Assembly (NCBI RefSeq): GCF_001439925.1
Contig: NZ_LMBV01000017.1
Coordinates: 18,137-82,136 of the forward strand
Length of the DNA stretch: 64,000 nt
DNA from: Peribacillus muralis
GTDB taxonomy: Bacteria > Bacillota > Bacilli > Bacillales > DSM-1321
Direction: 5' to 3'
Part shown: in pieces, positions 19,204-28,162 of the stretch
How positions within the stretch are numbered: position 1 is the stretch's first letter
Layout of the letters: each line of letters starts with the position of its first letter
Position numbers and translations under genes: made by a program
Notes under the pieces: generated by a model
Databases searched by the model: none
What the model was told of the DNA's origin: nothing
What the model saw: only the letters and a program-made list of their open reading frames with translations

Positions 19204-19386
19204 GTGACAATAGAAGTTTTAATTCTACATTATATTCAGGAAAAACGCCGGAAGCCCCATCATGCCAATGAATTGTTAGACTATATTCAAAATGAATACG
19301 TTAACGGTAAGCTGTCAATCTTACAATATCGAAGTCTCTGTCAGGATTTATACCTTAGAGGAGCAAATCCAACAACCTCTGGATGA
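19204..19386 (+). CDS. Small YppF-like protein, function unknown
   Basis: 60 aa from a GTG at 19204; AAGGTGAGTGT lies directly before it. The sequence (HANELLDYIQNEYVNGKLSI ... YRSLCQDLYLRGA) fits the pattern of the small YppF-like family as I remember it: a helix, an aromatic-rich turn, then a second helix. It is soluble with no membrane segment. It stands alone upstream of the converging gntP operon. The family match is from memory and moderate in confidence. Confidence 0.6.
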   Translation: MTIEVLILHYIQEKRRKPHHANELLDYIQNEYVNGKLSILQYRSLCQDLYLRGANPTTSG

Positions 19387-19475
19387 ACGAAATCTATTCC
19401 AAACTCCTTTGAAAACCAAGATAGCCATATTCATTCGTTTCCTTAACAAAGCCCACGGATCCTTAATACAAAATA

Positions 19476-19514
19476 CCCCCCGTGATATGTCACCCTTAGA
19501 CACATCATGGGGGG
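19476..19514 (-). terminator. Terminator of the sugar-acid (gntP) operon
   Basis: CCCCCC-GTGATATGTC pairs with GACACATCAT-GGGGGG (two mismatches) around a 7-nt loop. On the minus strand it is followed by a T-rich tail. It lies 20 nt beyond the gntP stop. Confidence 0.75.
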
Positions 19515-19533
19515 AAGCATTGCTATCTATCCA

Positions 19534-20859
19534 CTAGACAAATAGATCCAAAATCAAAACAAGACCGAATGCCACAAAGGAAAGTAAAGTTTCCATGACT
19601 GTCCATGTTTTGAACGTTTCTTTTACGGTTAATCCCATATATTCCTTGACCAACCAGAATCCTGCATCATTAACATGAGAAAACATAAGAGAACCTGCAC
19701 CCGTGGCAATTACGAGTAATTCCAAGTTAACACCCGTCATATTGGCAACGACAGGAGAAACGATTCCTGCTGCGGTGGTCAAAGCGACCGTTGCAGAGCC
19801 TGTTGCAATCCTGATCAATCCTGCCACAAGAAATGCAAGCACAATTGGTGATAAAGATATCTGTTCAGACATGGAAGCTATTGCAGTACCCACGCCACTA
19901 TCAATTAAAATTTGCTTGAAGCCCCCACCCGCACCAATAATCAATATAATGGAAGCCAAAGGCAATAAGCATTCTTCCGTTAATTTTTTAATGAGCGATT
20001 TATCCATTCCTTGCCGATAGCCCAAGAAATAGTAAGCAGCAAAACAAGAGATTAATAGAGCAATTACCGGACTTCCGATAAACAATAAGAATTTTTCAAT
20101 GGAAGCTGGTAATGGTAGATAAGGCGCCAACACCGTTAACACCATAAGCAACACAGGCAAAAGGATGATAAAGAACGAAACCCCTGTACCTGGTAATGCA
20201 TTGGACTTCGTTTCCACCCGGATCAATTCCGGTTCCCCAACAGGAATTACCCGTTTTTGAATCCATTTTGCAAATAAAGGACCGGCAATTACAGCTGTCG
20301 GGAAAGCTATGATCAATGAGTAAAGAAGTACGTGCCCCATGTTAGCATTATAAATTCCGATTGCCGTCATGGCTCCCGGATGCGGGGGTACCAGCCCATG
20401 TACGATCGATAAACCAGCAAGTACTGGAATTCCTATTAATAGTATATTCACTTTAGTCGATTTTCGTATGGAAATGACCAAAGGGAGCAATATGACTAAA
20501 CCCACTTCGAAAAATACCGGTATTCCGATGATGAAGCCAGATAACAGCATCGCCCATGGCAAATTCTTCACGCCGAATTTATGAATGAAGAAGTCGGCAA
20601 CCTGCATGCCCGCTCCTGAGTCTGACATCATCTTCCCTAAGATCGTCCCTAAAGCCAAAATGCCAATTAGGTGTCCTAGCACTGCACCGACGCCCGTTTC
20701 GTAAGCGCCTACAATCTTGTCCATTGGAAGTCCGGAAAAAACAGCTAAAAATAAACTGGCTACAGTCAAACTTATGAATGCATGCCACTTCCACCATGAT
20801 ACACCCAAAATAACAATGACGATCGCTATCAGCGTGATTCCTAATAAATATAGCTCCAT
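19534..20859 (-). CDS. gntP: GntP-family gluconate/sugar-acid permease
   Basis: Proton symporter for a sugar acid. 441 aa with about 12-14 hydrophobic segments. Family blocks include LIGILALGTILGKMMSDSGAG, GLVPPHPGAM (about 155-164) and the C-terminal LLVIATGAGSLMFSHVNDAGFW. It is the last gene of a six-gene catabolic operon. The 57-bp gap after the GntR gene carries a perfect cre match, so it may also have its own repressible promoter. The substrate is probably glucosaminate or an N-acyl derivative rather than gluconate, judged from the enzymes encoded upstream. Confidence 0.88.
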   Translation of the reverse strand: MELYLLGITLIAIVIVILGVSWWKWHAFISLTVASLFLAVFSGLPMDKIVGAYETGVGAVLGHLIGILALGTILGKMMSDSGAGMQVADFFIHKFGVKNLPWAMLLSGFIIGIPVFFEVGLVILLPLVISIRKSTKVNILLIGIPVLAGLSIVHGLVPPHPGAMTAIGIYNANMGHVLLYSLIIAFPTAVIAGPLFAKWIQKRVIPVGEPELIRVETKSNALPGTGVSFFIILLPVLLMVLTVLAPYLPLPASIEKFLLFIGSPVIALLISCFAAYYFLGYRQGMDKSLIKKLTEECLLPLASIILIIGAGGGFKQILIDSGVGTAIASMSEQISLSPIVLAFLVAGLIRIATGSATVALTTAAGIVSPVVANMTGVNLELLVIATGAGSLMFSHVNDAGFWLVKEYMGLTVKETFKTWTVMETLLSFVAFGLVLILDLFV

Positions 20860-20877
20860 ATGTTCTCCACGCCCCTA

Positions 20878-20892
20878 AGAAATCGCTTACAT
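20878..20892 (-). promoter_or_regulatory. cre site between GntR and gntP genes
   Basis: Minus-strand ATGTAAGCGATTTCT fits WTGNAANCGNWNNCW at all defined positions. It sits in the 57-bp intergenic gap, 19 nt before the gntP start, where bound CcpA would block read-through or a local promoter. Confidence 0.65.
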
Positions 20893-20916
20893 TCAGAGCC
20901 CAATACAATAGATGAA

Positions 20917-21639
20917 TTATTGTATTGGTTCGTTATATGTAACGATGTAGTTTTGTTTTGTCGTGTTGTAATATCCTTCACTATACTCCTTGACATTTCC
21001 GTCCCCGTCACTTGAAATCCGAATCCGCTTTAACACAGCACTATTGTGTTCAATATTCAGTGCTTCACATATATGGTCTGGCGGGATGGTAACACCAAAC
21101 TCGTCCCTGAATGCTTCAAGCTTGACGTTGTGATCCTCTAAAAAACGGTACAAAGAATTGATTTGGACCTCGTCCAACTCATTTTGGTTCAAATCCAGGG
21201 AAACGTAATGCGTAAAGTAAATATAAGGCTCATTGTCCAACAAATAGATTCTTTCAATGCTTATGCAATGATCGCCAAACAATGAATGCAGCTTAGAATC
21301 AGAAGAAAGTTCAAGATGACTTATGTTTAACATTTTCTTAAAAATGAAATGCCCTTCCTCCACCAATAGTTCCGTGAAGCGCTTACCTTTGGAAAGCTTC
21401 ACAATCGAACCATTTGCTATGACTCTAGTTCCTTTACCGCTTTTCTTTTCAACATATCCCTCTTGCACAAGTTCTTTGATCGCATTGCGGACAGTAACCT
21501 TACTTACATTAAATTCTTCTTCCAATAGAGGCTCGGAGGGGATGTTCGTGTCAATGGCATAAACACCATGTAAAATACGATCCTTCAATATTTCTTTAAT
21601 TTGTAAATACATCGGTCCATTTATCCTATTCACTTTCAT
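20917..21639 (-). CDS. GntR-family (HutC/UTRA type) repressor
   Basis: 240 aa. The N-terminal winged helix contains EPLLEEEFNVSKVTVRNAIKELVQEGYVEKKSGKGT (about 33-67). The C-terminal UTRA effector domain (about 95-235) normally binds a phosphosugar or related metabolite. It lies inside the sugar-acid operon, 17 nt after the kinase gene, and probably senses an intermediate such as KDPG or a hexosaminate. A TTGTTA-AA-TAACAA palindrome before the operon's first gene is a candidate target. Confidence 0.85.
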   Translation of the reverse strand: MKVNRINGPMYLQIKEILKDRILHGVYAIDTNIPSEPLLEEEFNVSKVTVRNAIKELVQEGYVEKKSGKGTRVIANGSIVKLSKGKRFTELLVEEGHFIFKKMLNISHLELSSDSKLHSLFGDHCISIERIYLLDNEPYIYFTHYVSLDLNQNELDEVQINSLYRFLEDHNVKLEAFRDEFGVTIPPDHICEALNIEHNSAVLKRIRISSDGDGNVKEYSEGYYNTTKQNYIVTYNEPIQ

Positions 21640-21656
21640 CCCATATCTCCTGCCTT

Positions 21657-22670
21657 TTATCTCATTATATCTTCCATTTTACCTTCCATGGCGGACAGTA
21701 TCTCCATCTCAGTTGCCAAAGGAGTATCACCAACGACAGTGCACGCCAGCATTCCTGATACAGCCGCAAACAGAACTGTCTTTTCCGGGGAAAAGCCTGT
21801 CAATTCTCCATGGAGGATTCCGCTCGTATATGCATCGCCTGAACCTATTCTATCATAAACGGAAAATGATAGGTTATCCGAAAAGTGAAATGTATGCTCC
21901 TTGTACAAGTATCCACGTAAAGTATGGGTATTATCACTATTGATAGAACGATGTGTCCCCGCAATCGACTGGATATTGAATTTTTTGGCCACTTCAGGGA
22001 TCAAATCCCTAAGCTGTCCATCCCTTTGTGAGGAATTGGACTTCATTCCTAAAATATACAGTGCGTCTTTTTCATTCATCATGACAATATCCGCCAAAGA
22101 AAGCATCTCTTCATAATGAGGCTTGGCAACTGCATACCCTCCCTCCCATAAGGAAGGGCGGTAATTGCAATCGAAACAGACCGTACCGCCTTTGTCTTTC
22201 ACCTTTCTCGCCAGCACCTTCATGCTTTCCCGTACATTATCCGCCATAGCAAGCGTAATCCCGCAAAAATGAATGATATCAGCCTTTTCAGCAATCAGAT
22301 CCAAGTCATAATCGGAAAGCAAAGCTGTATTAAAACTGCTTTCCAGCCGATTTGAATAGGTGACCCGGCTTGCCCGTTGCCCAAAGCCGTTCTCCAGAAA
22401 GTACATCCCCAAATACTTGCCGCCCCTGATGATGAAATCCCGTTCAATGCCTAAATGCTGCAAGGAAACCACCGCTGAATCCCCAAGAGGATTATCCGGT
22501 AATTTTGTCACCAGATAACCATCGTGCCCAAGCTTTGTCATAGCAGAAGCTACGTTTACCCCAGTGCCTGAAAAGGAGTATTGCAAAGTGTTAGCTTGTG
22601 ATAATAGTGCATGTCCCGGAACCTGCAAGCGCATCATCACTTCCCCGAATGCCACAATCCGTTTAGGCAT
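21657..22670 (-). CDS. PfkB-family sugar kinase, probable 2-keto-3-deoxygluconate kinase
   Basis: Phosphorylates a keto-deoxy sugar acid, most likely KDG to KDPG. 337 aa from the ATG at 22670 (MPKRIVAFGEV); a TTG nine bases upstream is the alternative and neither has a strong ribosome binding site, so coupling to the overlapping aldolase gene is likely. PfkB signatures: the N-terminal GEVMMRL and SGTGVNVASAMTKLG, and the C-terminal DRIGSGDAYTSG, whose aspartate is the catalytic base. A kinase is needed because GntP imports an unphosphorylated substrate while the aldolase acts on KDPG. Confidence 0.82.
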   Translation of the reverse strand: MPKRIVAFGEVMMRLQVPGHALLSQANTLQYSFSGTGVNVASAMTKLGHDGYLVTKLPDNPLGDSAVVSLQHLGIERDFIIRGGKYLGMYFLENGFGQRASRVTYSNRLESSFNTALLSDYDLDLIAEKADIIHFCGITLAMADNVRESMKVLARKVKDKGGTVCFDCNYRPSLWEGGYAVAKPHYEEMLSLADIVMMNEKDALYILGMKSNSSQRDGQLRDLIPEVAKKFNIQSIAGTHRSINSDNTHTLRGYLYKEHTFHFSDNLSFSVYDRIGSGDAYTSGILHGELTGFSPEKTVLFAAVSGMLACTVVGDTPLATEMEILSAMEGKMEDIMR

Positions 22671-23418
22671 GTTTTTCAACCAATGTTTTTGTCATGTTCA
22701 ATAATTTCCTTACATCCTCCTCATTCGTTTTTCCGGTTTCTTTATCAATGATGGAAGAATAAACATGCGGAATGATTTTAGGCACTTTTGCTTCTAATGC
22801 TATTTCCAGGATGGTCTCGAAATTCTCCAAATCGATACCGCCAGTTGGTTCCAAGGCAAATCCTTCTTCACCGCAAGCTTTTGCCACGGCACGATACTCA
22901 TCTTCATGCTTCAGGCCCTTCATCGGGAAGTATTTCAACGCATTGCCGCCCATATCCCGGACCAAGGCAATTGCCGCTTTGATCGGTACAACGGCAGTTT
23001 CACTCGCACCTGCACTAACAGGCCCGGTGGAAATATTCACATAACCAACTTTGCCAGTTGGAGAAACGAGTGAATTTATCCAACTATCCTTCTCGCCTAA
23101 ATTGGCCCTTGTCGCTCCTACGCTTGGGAACACCTGATTAATATGGCTGCCAGGATAATATTTCGCAATTTCTGCAACAACTGCCGCCTGTCTATTATCA
23201 CCAGCACCGAGGCCGATTGAAACTGCCTCATCTATGGCATCGCCATACTCTTTCATTGCATCAACGCCGGCTTCTACAGTTGGATAATCCTTAGAAAGCA
23301 CCCCAACCAAGACATGGCCTTCCGCTGCGTTAAATACCTCCACAGCGTTTTCAACACTATTGGCAAGCACATTAAGAGCCACTCGATCATTCAAAAAACG
23401 TTTGTTTATGTTAGTCAT
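22663..23418 (-). CDS. dgaF: KDPG aldolase, DgaF type
   Basis: Cleaves 2-keto-3-deoxy-6-phosphogluconate to pyruvate and glyceraldehyde 3-phosphate. 251 aa, the size of the DgaF/KDGP aldolase family, which is distinct from the 210-aa Eda aldolases. Conserved-looking stretches: GDAIDEAVSIGLGAGD, KYFPMKG with the likely Schiff-base lysine, and FALEPTGGIDLENF. GGAGGGAATCAAGG precedes the ATG. It overlaps the DgaE gene by 4 nt and the kinase gene by 8 nt. The name follows the Salmonella D-glucosaminate operon. Confidence 0.85.
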   Translation of the reverse strand: MTNINKRFLNDRVALNVLANSVENAVEVFNAAEGHVLVGVLSKDYPTVEAGVDAMKEYGDAIDEAVSIGLGAGDNRQAAVVAEIAKYYPGSHINQVFPSVGATRANLGEKDSWINSLVSPTGKVGYVNISTGPVSAGASETAVVPIKAAIALVRDMGGNALKYFPMKGLKHEDEYRAVAKACGEEGFALEPTGGIDLENFETILEIALEAKVPKIIPHVYSSIIDKETGKTNEEDVRKLLNMTKTLVEKHA

Positions 23419-24512
23419 CCTTGATTCCCTCCTAAAATGGTTCTTAACTGAGCTTCAATGACATGAATGTCATCACCTTGCAATGGACGCGGATCAATAT
23501 CAAAAAAGCCTTGACGTACACCATAGTCACGAGTGTAGATGGCAATATTTCCATTTTTCAGCTGCAGGTTAACTTCCTTTGCCGTTGTTTCCGTAACCAC
23601 AGGATCGATGGAGATACGAGCTCTATAGATGGCCCTACCTGCTTCATCTTGAACAATCGTTACTTTTACGCCATCAATTGATTCCAGAGACGCAAGAACT
23701 TGTAAACTAGCTTTTTCTTGTTCGCTTTTGTCCGCTTTGACAAAATACTCATCCAATGCCTGAAGCAACCCAAAGGTTGTTTCTTTGCCAACTTTCATAC
23801 TCCTGCCACTACAGTGCAATTGTACCTTTAACCACTCGATATATTTTTGTTTCCCAGCAACAATACCCGATGTTGGTCCTTCAATCGCTTTTGAACCACT
23901 GTAAATCGCTAAATCCGAGACTTGTACATATTTTTTCAAGTCTTCTTCCGCTGCAGCATCAACAATCAAAGGGATATTATTAGCTTTGGCCACTTCCCAG
24001 GCTTCTTCGACCGATATCATATTTTTTTGAACAGCATGATGTGATTTCACGTATAAAATAGCCGAAGTATTTTCATTAATGGCATCGCTAATATGCTCTG
24101 CCTTGCCTTCGTTCGCATACCCCACTTCAACCAATTTTCCGCCACCAAGGTAAATCATCGTTTCGACTGGCGCTCCATACTGAACATTATGTCCTTTCAG
24201 CATGATGACTTCATTCTTTTGAATATGATCTTGATGAAGTCTTTCACTTTTCCTTCTGTTTCCTTCAGTCACGATTGCCGCAATCGAAAGGGCAATTCCA
24301 CTGGAAGCTGAGTTTACGACGACCGCTGCTTCAGATTGAAGTAAATTCGCTATATGCTGTCCTGATTTATCGACTAATTCAGAGATTTCAACATAATTTT
24401 GTCCACCTGTTTTCATCGCATCCATCACAGTATCAGTTGGAGCAGAAACACCTAGTATACTCATTCTTCCGCTAGCATTAATAACTCTTTTCAAACCGTA
24501 TTTAGCATTCAT
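23415..24512 (-). CDS. dgaE: PLP-dependent ammonia lyase, DgaE type (SelA-like fold)
   Basis: Eliminates ammonia from a 2-amino-2-deoxy sugar acid (glucosaminate 6-phosphate in Salmonella) to give the keto-deoxy acid. 365 aa from the ATG at 24512, which has GGAG six bases upstream; an ATG four codons earlier overlaps that site. The PLP lysine is K208 in YSGSKAIEGP, and D185 in LIVDAAAEE should contact the pyridine nitrogen. It overlaps the amidohydrolase gene by 11 nt. No PTS is encoded here, so the substrate may be unphosphorylated, unlike in Salmonella. Confidence 0.85.
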   Translation of the reverse strand: MNAKYGLKRVINASGRMSILGVSAPTDTVMDAMKTGGQNYVEISELVDKSGQHIANLLQSEAAVVVNSASSGIALSIAAIVTEGNRRKSERLHQDHIQKNEVIMLKGHNVQYGAPVETMIYLGGGKLVEVGYANEGKAEHISDAINENTSAILYVKSHHAVQKNMISVEEAWEVAKANNIPLIVDAAAEEDLKKYVQVSDLAIYSGSKAIEGPTSGIVAGKQKYIEWLKVQLHCSGRSMKVGKETTFGLLQALDEYFVKADKSEQEKASLQVLASLESIDGVKVTIVQDEAGRAIYRARISIDPVVTETTAKEVNLQLKNGNIAIYTRDYGVRQGFFDIDPRPLQGDDIHVIEAQLRTILGGNQG

Positions 24513-25605
24513 TGAATTCTCCATTAATAACCACTCCTTTTACGACTACTCTTTTTTCCGCCATCCTTTTTTCGCCTTCTGAATCCTGCAGAAGGGTTGA
24601 CTCATCTTCAATTGAAAATAAAGTCAGGTTTCCTATATCCCCTACTGAAATCCTTCCTAGCTCTGGCTTACGCAGCCACACTGCTGCATTAACCGTAACT
24701 GCATCTATTACCTCTTTTAAGGGGTATCCAAGATACAAAAACTTAGTAAGCACATTTGCCATACTATAAACAGGTCCATTCAATCGATTTCCCCGATATA
24801 TATCTGTACTGATCGTATTGAAGCGAATATCCCTCTTTTTTGCAACTTCTGCAGTTGGAAAAGAAAAGCTTGCTGTTCCATGACCAACATCCAGATGAAC
24901 CCCTCGTTCAATCGCTTTATTAAATTCAGGTAGGGGCTCTCCTTTTTCATCGAATAAATTATTGGCTTTACCATTTAAGTAGTGCGTAATAATATCTTGT
25001 TGCTCTAGTAAATTAAGGACCTCTCTAATATCAGGCGGCCCTGAACCGATATGGACCATTAAAGGCAATCCAGTATCAGCAGAGAATTTTCTGGCAATTT
25101 TTAATGGTTCGATACCATTGGGACCTACGACGCTTTTACTTATTCTCGCTTTAAGTCCAACTATAAAATCACCATACTGTGAAATGGCCTTTTTTAATTC
25201 CTTTTCATCAAGCCATGAAGTATCTGATAACTCATCAATCCTTTTCAACCCGATCCGCGAAATATTCAGAAAGGCGAAAACATTCGTTTTGGAGTTTTTA
25301 TAGCTGCTAACCAGATCGGAAATTTGATCTGCCCCGGTGCTCCCCGCATCAATCACCGTCGTCACACCCGTTTTATAGCCAATCTCATCAACATCATCAC
25401 CATAAGGATCTAGTTCCGGAAAGGCATGTACATGCAAATCAATCCATCCACTAGAAACAAATACTTTCTGCTTATAGTCGATTATTTTATCGCCTATCCC
25501 AGTTCCGGGCGGGACAATTTCAATAATTTTTCCATTTTCCAATATGATGTCTACAGCAATTCCATTTATCGTTTTTACATTTTGCAGTACGAACCTACCT
25601 GTCAT
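24502..25605 (-). CDS. Amidohydrolase/deacetylase-family metallohydrolase
   Basis: First gene of the sugar-acid operon. 367 aa; the ATG at 25605 has AAGG nine bases upstream, while the ATG three codons earlier overlaps the site. Metal-ligand motifs of the dihydroorotase-like superfamily: HxH in WIDLHVHAF (about 56-64), a probable carboxylated lysine in IVGLKARIS, His in LMVHIGSGPP, His in DVGHGTASF and Asp in TISTDIYRG. Members of this family are often found with DgaE/DgaF homologues. I infer removal of an N-acyl group from an imported sugar acid before deamination, but the substrate is unproven. Confidence 0.8.
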   Translation of the reverse strand: MTGRFVLQNVKTINGIAVDIILENGKIIEIVPPGTGIGDKIIDYKQKVFVSSGWIDLHVHAFPELDPYGDDVDEIGYKTGVTTVIDAGSTGADQISDLVSSYKNSKTNVFAFLNISRIGLKRIDELSDTSWLDEKELKKAISQYGDFIVGLKARISKSVVGPNGIEPLKIARKFSADTGLPLMVHIGSGPPDIREVLNLLEQQDIITHYLNGKANNLFDEKGEPLPEFNKAIERGVHLDVGHGTASFSFPTAEVAKKRDIRFNTISTDIYRGNRLNGPVYSMANVLTKFLYLGYPLKEVIDAVTVNAAVWLRKPELGRISVGDIGNLTLFSIEDESTLLQDSEGEKRMAEKRVVVKGVVINGEFNEC

Positions 25606-25636
25606 TTCACTCATCCTTTTCGGTACGCCCTATAAT

Positions 25637-25650
25637 TTGTTAAATAACAA
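25637..25650. promoter_or_regulatory. Palindrome, candidate GntR operator
   Basis: TTGTTA-AA-TAACAA has perfect 6-bp arms, 32 bp upstream of the amidohydrolase start and next to a cre site. HutC-type GntR proteins bind short AT-rich palindromes of this kind. A second perfect palindrome, TATAACGTTATA, lies at 25732-25743. Confidence 0.5.
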
Positions 25651-25652
25651 TT

Positions 25653-25667
25653 TGGATACGTTTACAA
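25653..25667 (-). promoter_or_regulatory. cre site before the sugar-acid operon
   Basis: Minus-strand TTGTAAACGTATCCA fits WTGNAANCGNWNNCW completely. It is 48 bp upstream of the first start codon and 2 bp from the GntR palindrome, which suggests joint control by CcpA and the GntR repressor. Confidence 0.72.
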
Positions 25668-25814
25668 CTCTTTTTCATTTGTTTATTTATCTGAATAAAC
25701 ATAGATTATCACACTTTTTAAAATTAATCAATATAACGTTATAATGTTTAATTATATTTTCATTAGCTTTTGCTTTAGTAATGTAATCTCATTAAGAATT
25801 TTAGTCCTTAAAAT

Positions 25815-25852
25815 AAAAGTCGGGAGGAAAAAAATTTTCCCTCCCGACTTTT
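25815..25852. terminator. Strong bidirectional terminator
   Basis: AAAAGTCGGGAGG pairs perfectly with CCTCCCGACTTTT around an A/T-rich loop. It separates the small membrane-protein gene (25868-26062) from the start of the sugar-acid operon. Confidence 0.85.
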
Positions 25853-25867
25853 ATGAATCGTTACATA

Positions 25868-26062
25868 CTACCCTTTTTTCTTTATATACAACAATATAAT
25901 TAAGCCAACCATTGCTATAAATAATAGTAATAGGTCTATGTTGTACATGGAAAATAAATTTCGATCAGCTATTATTATGGAAGACAACCTGATGATAAAA
26001 CCTAAACATAAAGAAATAAGGACTATCAACACTGTCTTTAAACTCTTTTTATTTTTTTCCAT
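25868..26062 (-). CDS. Small two-helix membrane protein, unknown
   Basis: 64 aa. A lysine-rich N-terminus (MEKNKKS) is followed by a hydrophobic segment (about 9-31), a short loop (ADRNLFSMYN), a second hydrophobic segment (about 43-60) and a KKKG end. AAAGGTC lies 10 nt before the ATG. A strong terminator follows six bases after the stop. I recognise no family. The layout resembles the other small membrane protein at 47191-47418, although the sequences do not clearly align. Confidence 0.55.
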   Translation of the reverse strand: MEKNKKSLKTVLIVLISLCLGFIIRLSSIIIADRNLFSMYNIDLLLLFIAMVGLIILLYIKKKG

Positions 26063-26118
26063 ATATATCTTGACCTTTCATATAAAGATATTTATCCGAT
26101 AAGTCGATTTTTTCAAAA

Positions 26119-26148
26119 GTCCTCGGTAAAATCAGTTTTACAGAGGAC
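26119..26148 (-). terminator. Terminator, minus strand
   Basis: GTCCTC-GTAAAA pairs with TTTTAC-GAGGAC (one internal mismatch). On the minus strand TTTTG follows. It probably ends read-through from the acyl-CoA ligase gene at 26347-27936. Confidence 0.6.
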
Positions 26149-26235
26149 CTGGGGCTTTCCTACATCCACATTAGCCTTACATATCAGGCTTATAGAGCTC
26201 GAACCTTTTAACTTTAAGCGAAAATCTCATATATA

Positions 26236-26268
26236 GGGGGTTCGGAATTTTCCATTCCGAACCCCCTT
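26236..26268. terminator. Terminator-like hairpin after the acyl-CoA ligase gene
   Basis: GGGGGTTCGGAAT and ATTCCGAACCCCC form a perfect 13-bp stem with a 5-nt loop, followed by TTTT on the plus strand. It lies about 80 nt past the ligase stop. The T run favours the plus direction although no plus-strand gene enters it. Confidence 0.6.
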
Positions 26269-26346
26269 TTAATACAAGCTGTAGAAATGCTTATTTAATG
26301 ATTTTGCAGCCTGTTATTATATGTCCCGTAAATAAATGGAAAGACT

Positions 26347-27936
26347 CTAATTCACTTTTTTTATTCCCTTCCAATGGATTTCCCTTAAACGGTATTTTTG
26401 CAGTTTGCCTGTTGCCGTTTTCGGTAAGGCTTTTACGAATTCAACGGTTGTAGGGGCTTTAAAGTGAGCCATTCGGGAGCGGCAAAAGGTAATGATTTCA
26501 TTTTCCGTCACAGACGCATGATCTTGAAGGACAATGATCGCCTTTGGCGTTTCACCCCATTTATCATGCGGAACGGCGATGACCGCGACCTCCAATACAT
26601 CAGGATGCTTATACAATATCCCTTCTATTTCTGTTGAAGAGATATTTTCGCCCCCGGATATGATTAAGTCTTTAGCTCTGTCCTGGATTTCAATATATCC
26701 GTCAGGATGGGTCACGGCCAGATCACCTGTGTAAAACCAGCCGTTCCTGATCGCTTCGGCCGTTTTTTCCGGATCTTTATAATATCCTTCCATGACAACA
26801 TTGCCCCGAGTAATGATTTCTCCTAATTCCTTCCCATCCCAAGCGACTTCCACCCCGTCTTGATTGACAACCATCGTCTCCCCATTAAAAACCAATTCAA
26901 TCCCTTGTCTTGCCTTTATCATTGCTTGATCATCGGCTGATTTGGCTTCATGTTCTTCCTTCCATTCATTATATAAGATGAATGGTGAGGTTTCCGTCAA
27001 TCCATATACGTGGATCATATTCAATCCCAGGGTCTGCTCCGCCTTATGAATAAGGGCGGCTGATGGTGGAGCTCCCGCCGTTGCCATGCGTGGACGCACC
27101 TTGATTTCGGTTTCCTTTGCCTTTGGGTCATTCACGAGCATATTGACGACAGTCGGTGCTCCACATAATAACGTAATAGTATATTGTGAGAATAAATGGA
27201 GGATTTGAGCCGGATCGACTTTTCTCAAACAAACATGGGTACCCCCAGTTGCCGTAATCGCCCAAACTCCTCCCCATCCGTTGGCATGAAACATGGGGAG
27301 CGTATGGAGGTACACATCATCATGCCTCAATGCCAGATGATAAATGAAATTGGCGGCATTCATGTAATTGCTGCGGTGGGTTAACATGACCCCCTTTGGC
27401 TTTGAGGTCGTTCCACTCGTATAATTGATAGTCAAAAGTTGATTTTCATCGATTGTAAGCTCTGGGAGTTTTTCATTGTATGCATGTAAAATGAAATTCT
27501 CATAGTTTATTCCAGGTAAAGTGGTTTCATGTCCTTCAACAGGTACAATTATGATTTTTTCCAATGATAATTCAGAAATGATCTTTTCGATTGGAGCGGT
27601 GAATTCTTCATCGACTATCAACATTTTTGCATCGCTATGTTTGATTATATATTCCAAATCCTTAGCAGAAAGCCTGTAATTCAAGGGCACCATTACCGCG
27701 CCCAATTGACAAATCCCATAAAAACATTCCAGCATATAGTGTGTATTCGGCAACATCACAGCAATATGATCACCTTTTTCTATTCCTGAAGAACATAGTG
27801 CTATCGAAAATTGATCGACACGCTGGCCGAATTCCTTGTATGTAAACACTTTCTCTTCATCGATCACTGCCACTTTGTGAGGATAATATTTTACGGCCCT
27901 TCGCTTCCAATCCATTGGGGTTAATGGTGAAATCAT
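26347..27936 (-). CDS. AMP-forming acyl-CoA ligase
   Basis: Activates a carboxylic acid to its CoA thioester. 529 aa from the ATG at 27936, which has AAGGAG nine bases upstream; an ATG 18 nt earlier overlaps the site. P-loop YTSGTTSKPKG at about 172-182, adenylate motif YGLTETSPF, GWFYTGDLAV, hinge DRAKDLIISGGENIS, and the C-terminal catalytic lysine in KTATGKLQK. It is monocistronic between terminators and a MarR gene. The family covers medium- and long-chain fatty and aryl acids; the substrate is unknown. Confidence 0.85.
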   Translation of the reverse strand: MISPLTPMDWKRRAVKYYPHKVAVIDEEKVFTYKEFGQRVDQFSIALCSSGIEKGDHIAVMLPNTHYMLECFYGICQLGAVMVPLNYRLSAKDLEYIIKHSDAKMLIVDEEFTAPIEKIISELSLEKIIIVPVEGHETTLPGINYENFILHAYNEKLPELTIDENQLLTINYTSGTTSKPKGVMLTHRSNYMNAANFIYHLALRHDDVYLHTLPMFHANGWGGVWAITATGGTHVCLRKVDPAQILHLFSQYTITLLCGAPTVVNMLVNDPKAKETEIKVRPRMATAGAPPSAALIHKAEQTLGLNMIHVYGLTETSPFILYNEWKEEHEAKSADDQAMIKARQGIELVFNGETMVVNQDGVEVAWDGKELGEIITRGNVVMEGYYKDPEKTAEAIRNGWFYTGDLAVTHPDGYIEIQDRAKDLIISGGENISSTEIEGILYKHPDVLEVAVIAVPHDKWGETPKAIIVLQDHASVTENEIITFCRSRMAHFKAPTTVEFVKALPKTATGKLQKYRLREIHWKGIKKVN

Positions 27937-28162
27937 GATAACCAACTCCTTCATCCGAAATGTTCCTCATGAGTCAAGGACATAAACTTTTGATTCATAT
28001 TGTATTTCCGACTGACATATCCTCCTATATCGAATGATAAGGGGGTTTAATTAGTTTTAATATTCAGATAATTATACCGATAAAGAAGCGTCCCACTTTA
28101 GAACGCACCGCTTTATTACCTATTGCTTTTATTTTAAAAGGAACGAACCCTTTTTTGCAAGA

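Noticed and set aside
27969..27998. ATGAGTCAA and TTGATTCAT, resembling the enhancer boxes, just upstream of the acyl-CoA ligase at 26347-27936
   Set aside because: Spacing is 21 rather than 19 bp, the boxes lie too close to the start codon and no sigma-54 promoter is present.
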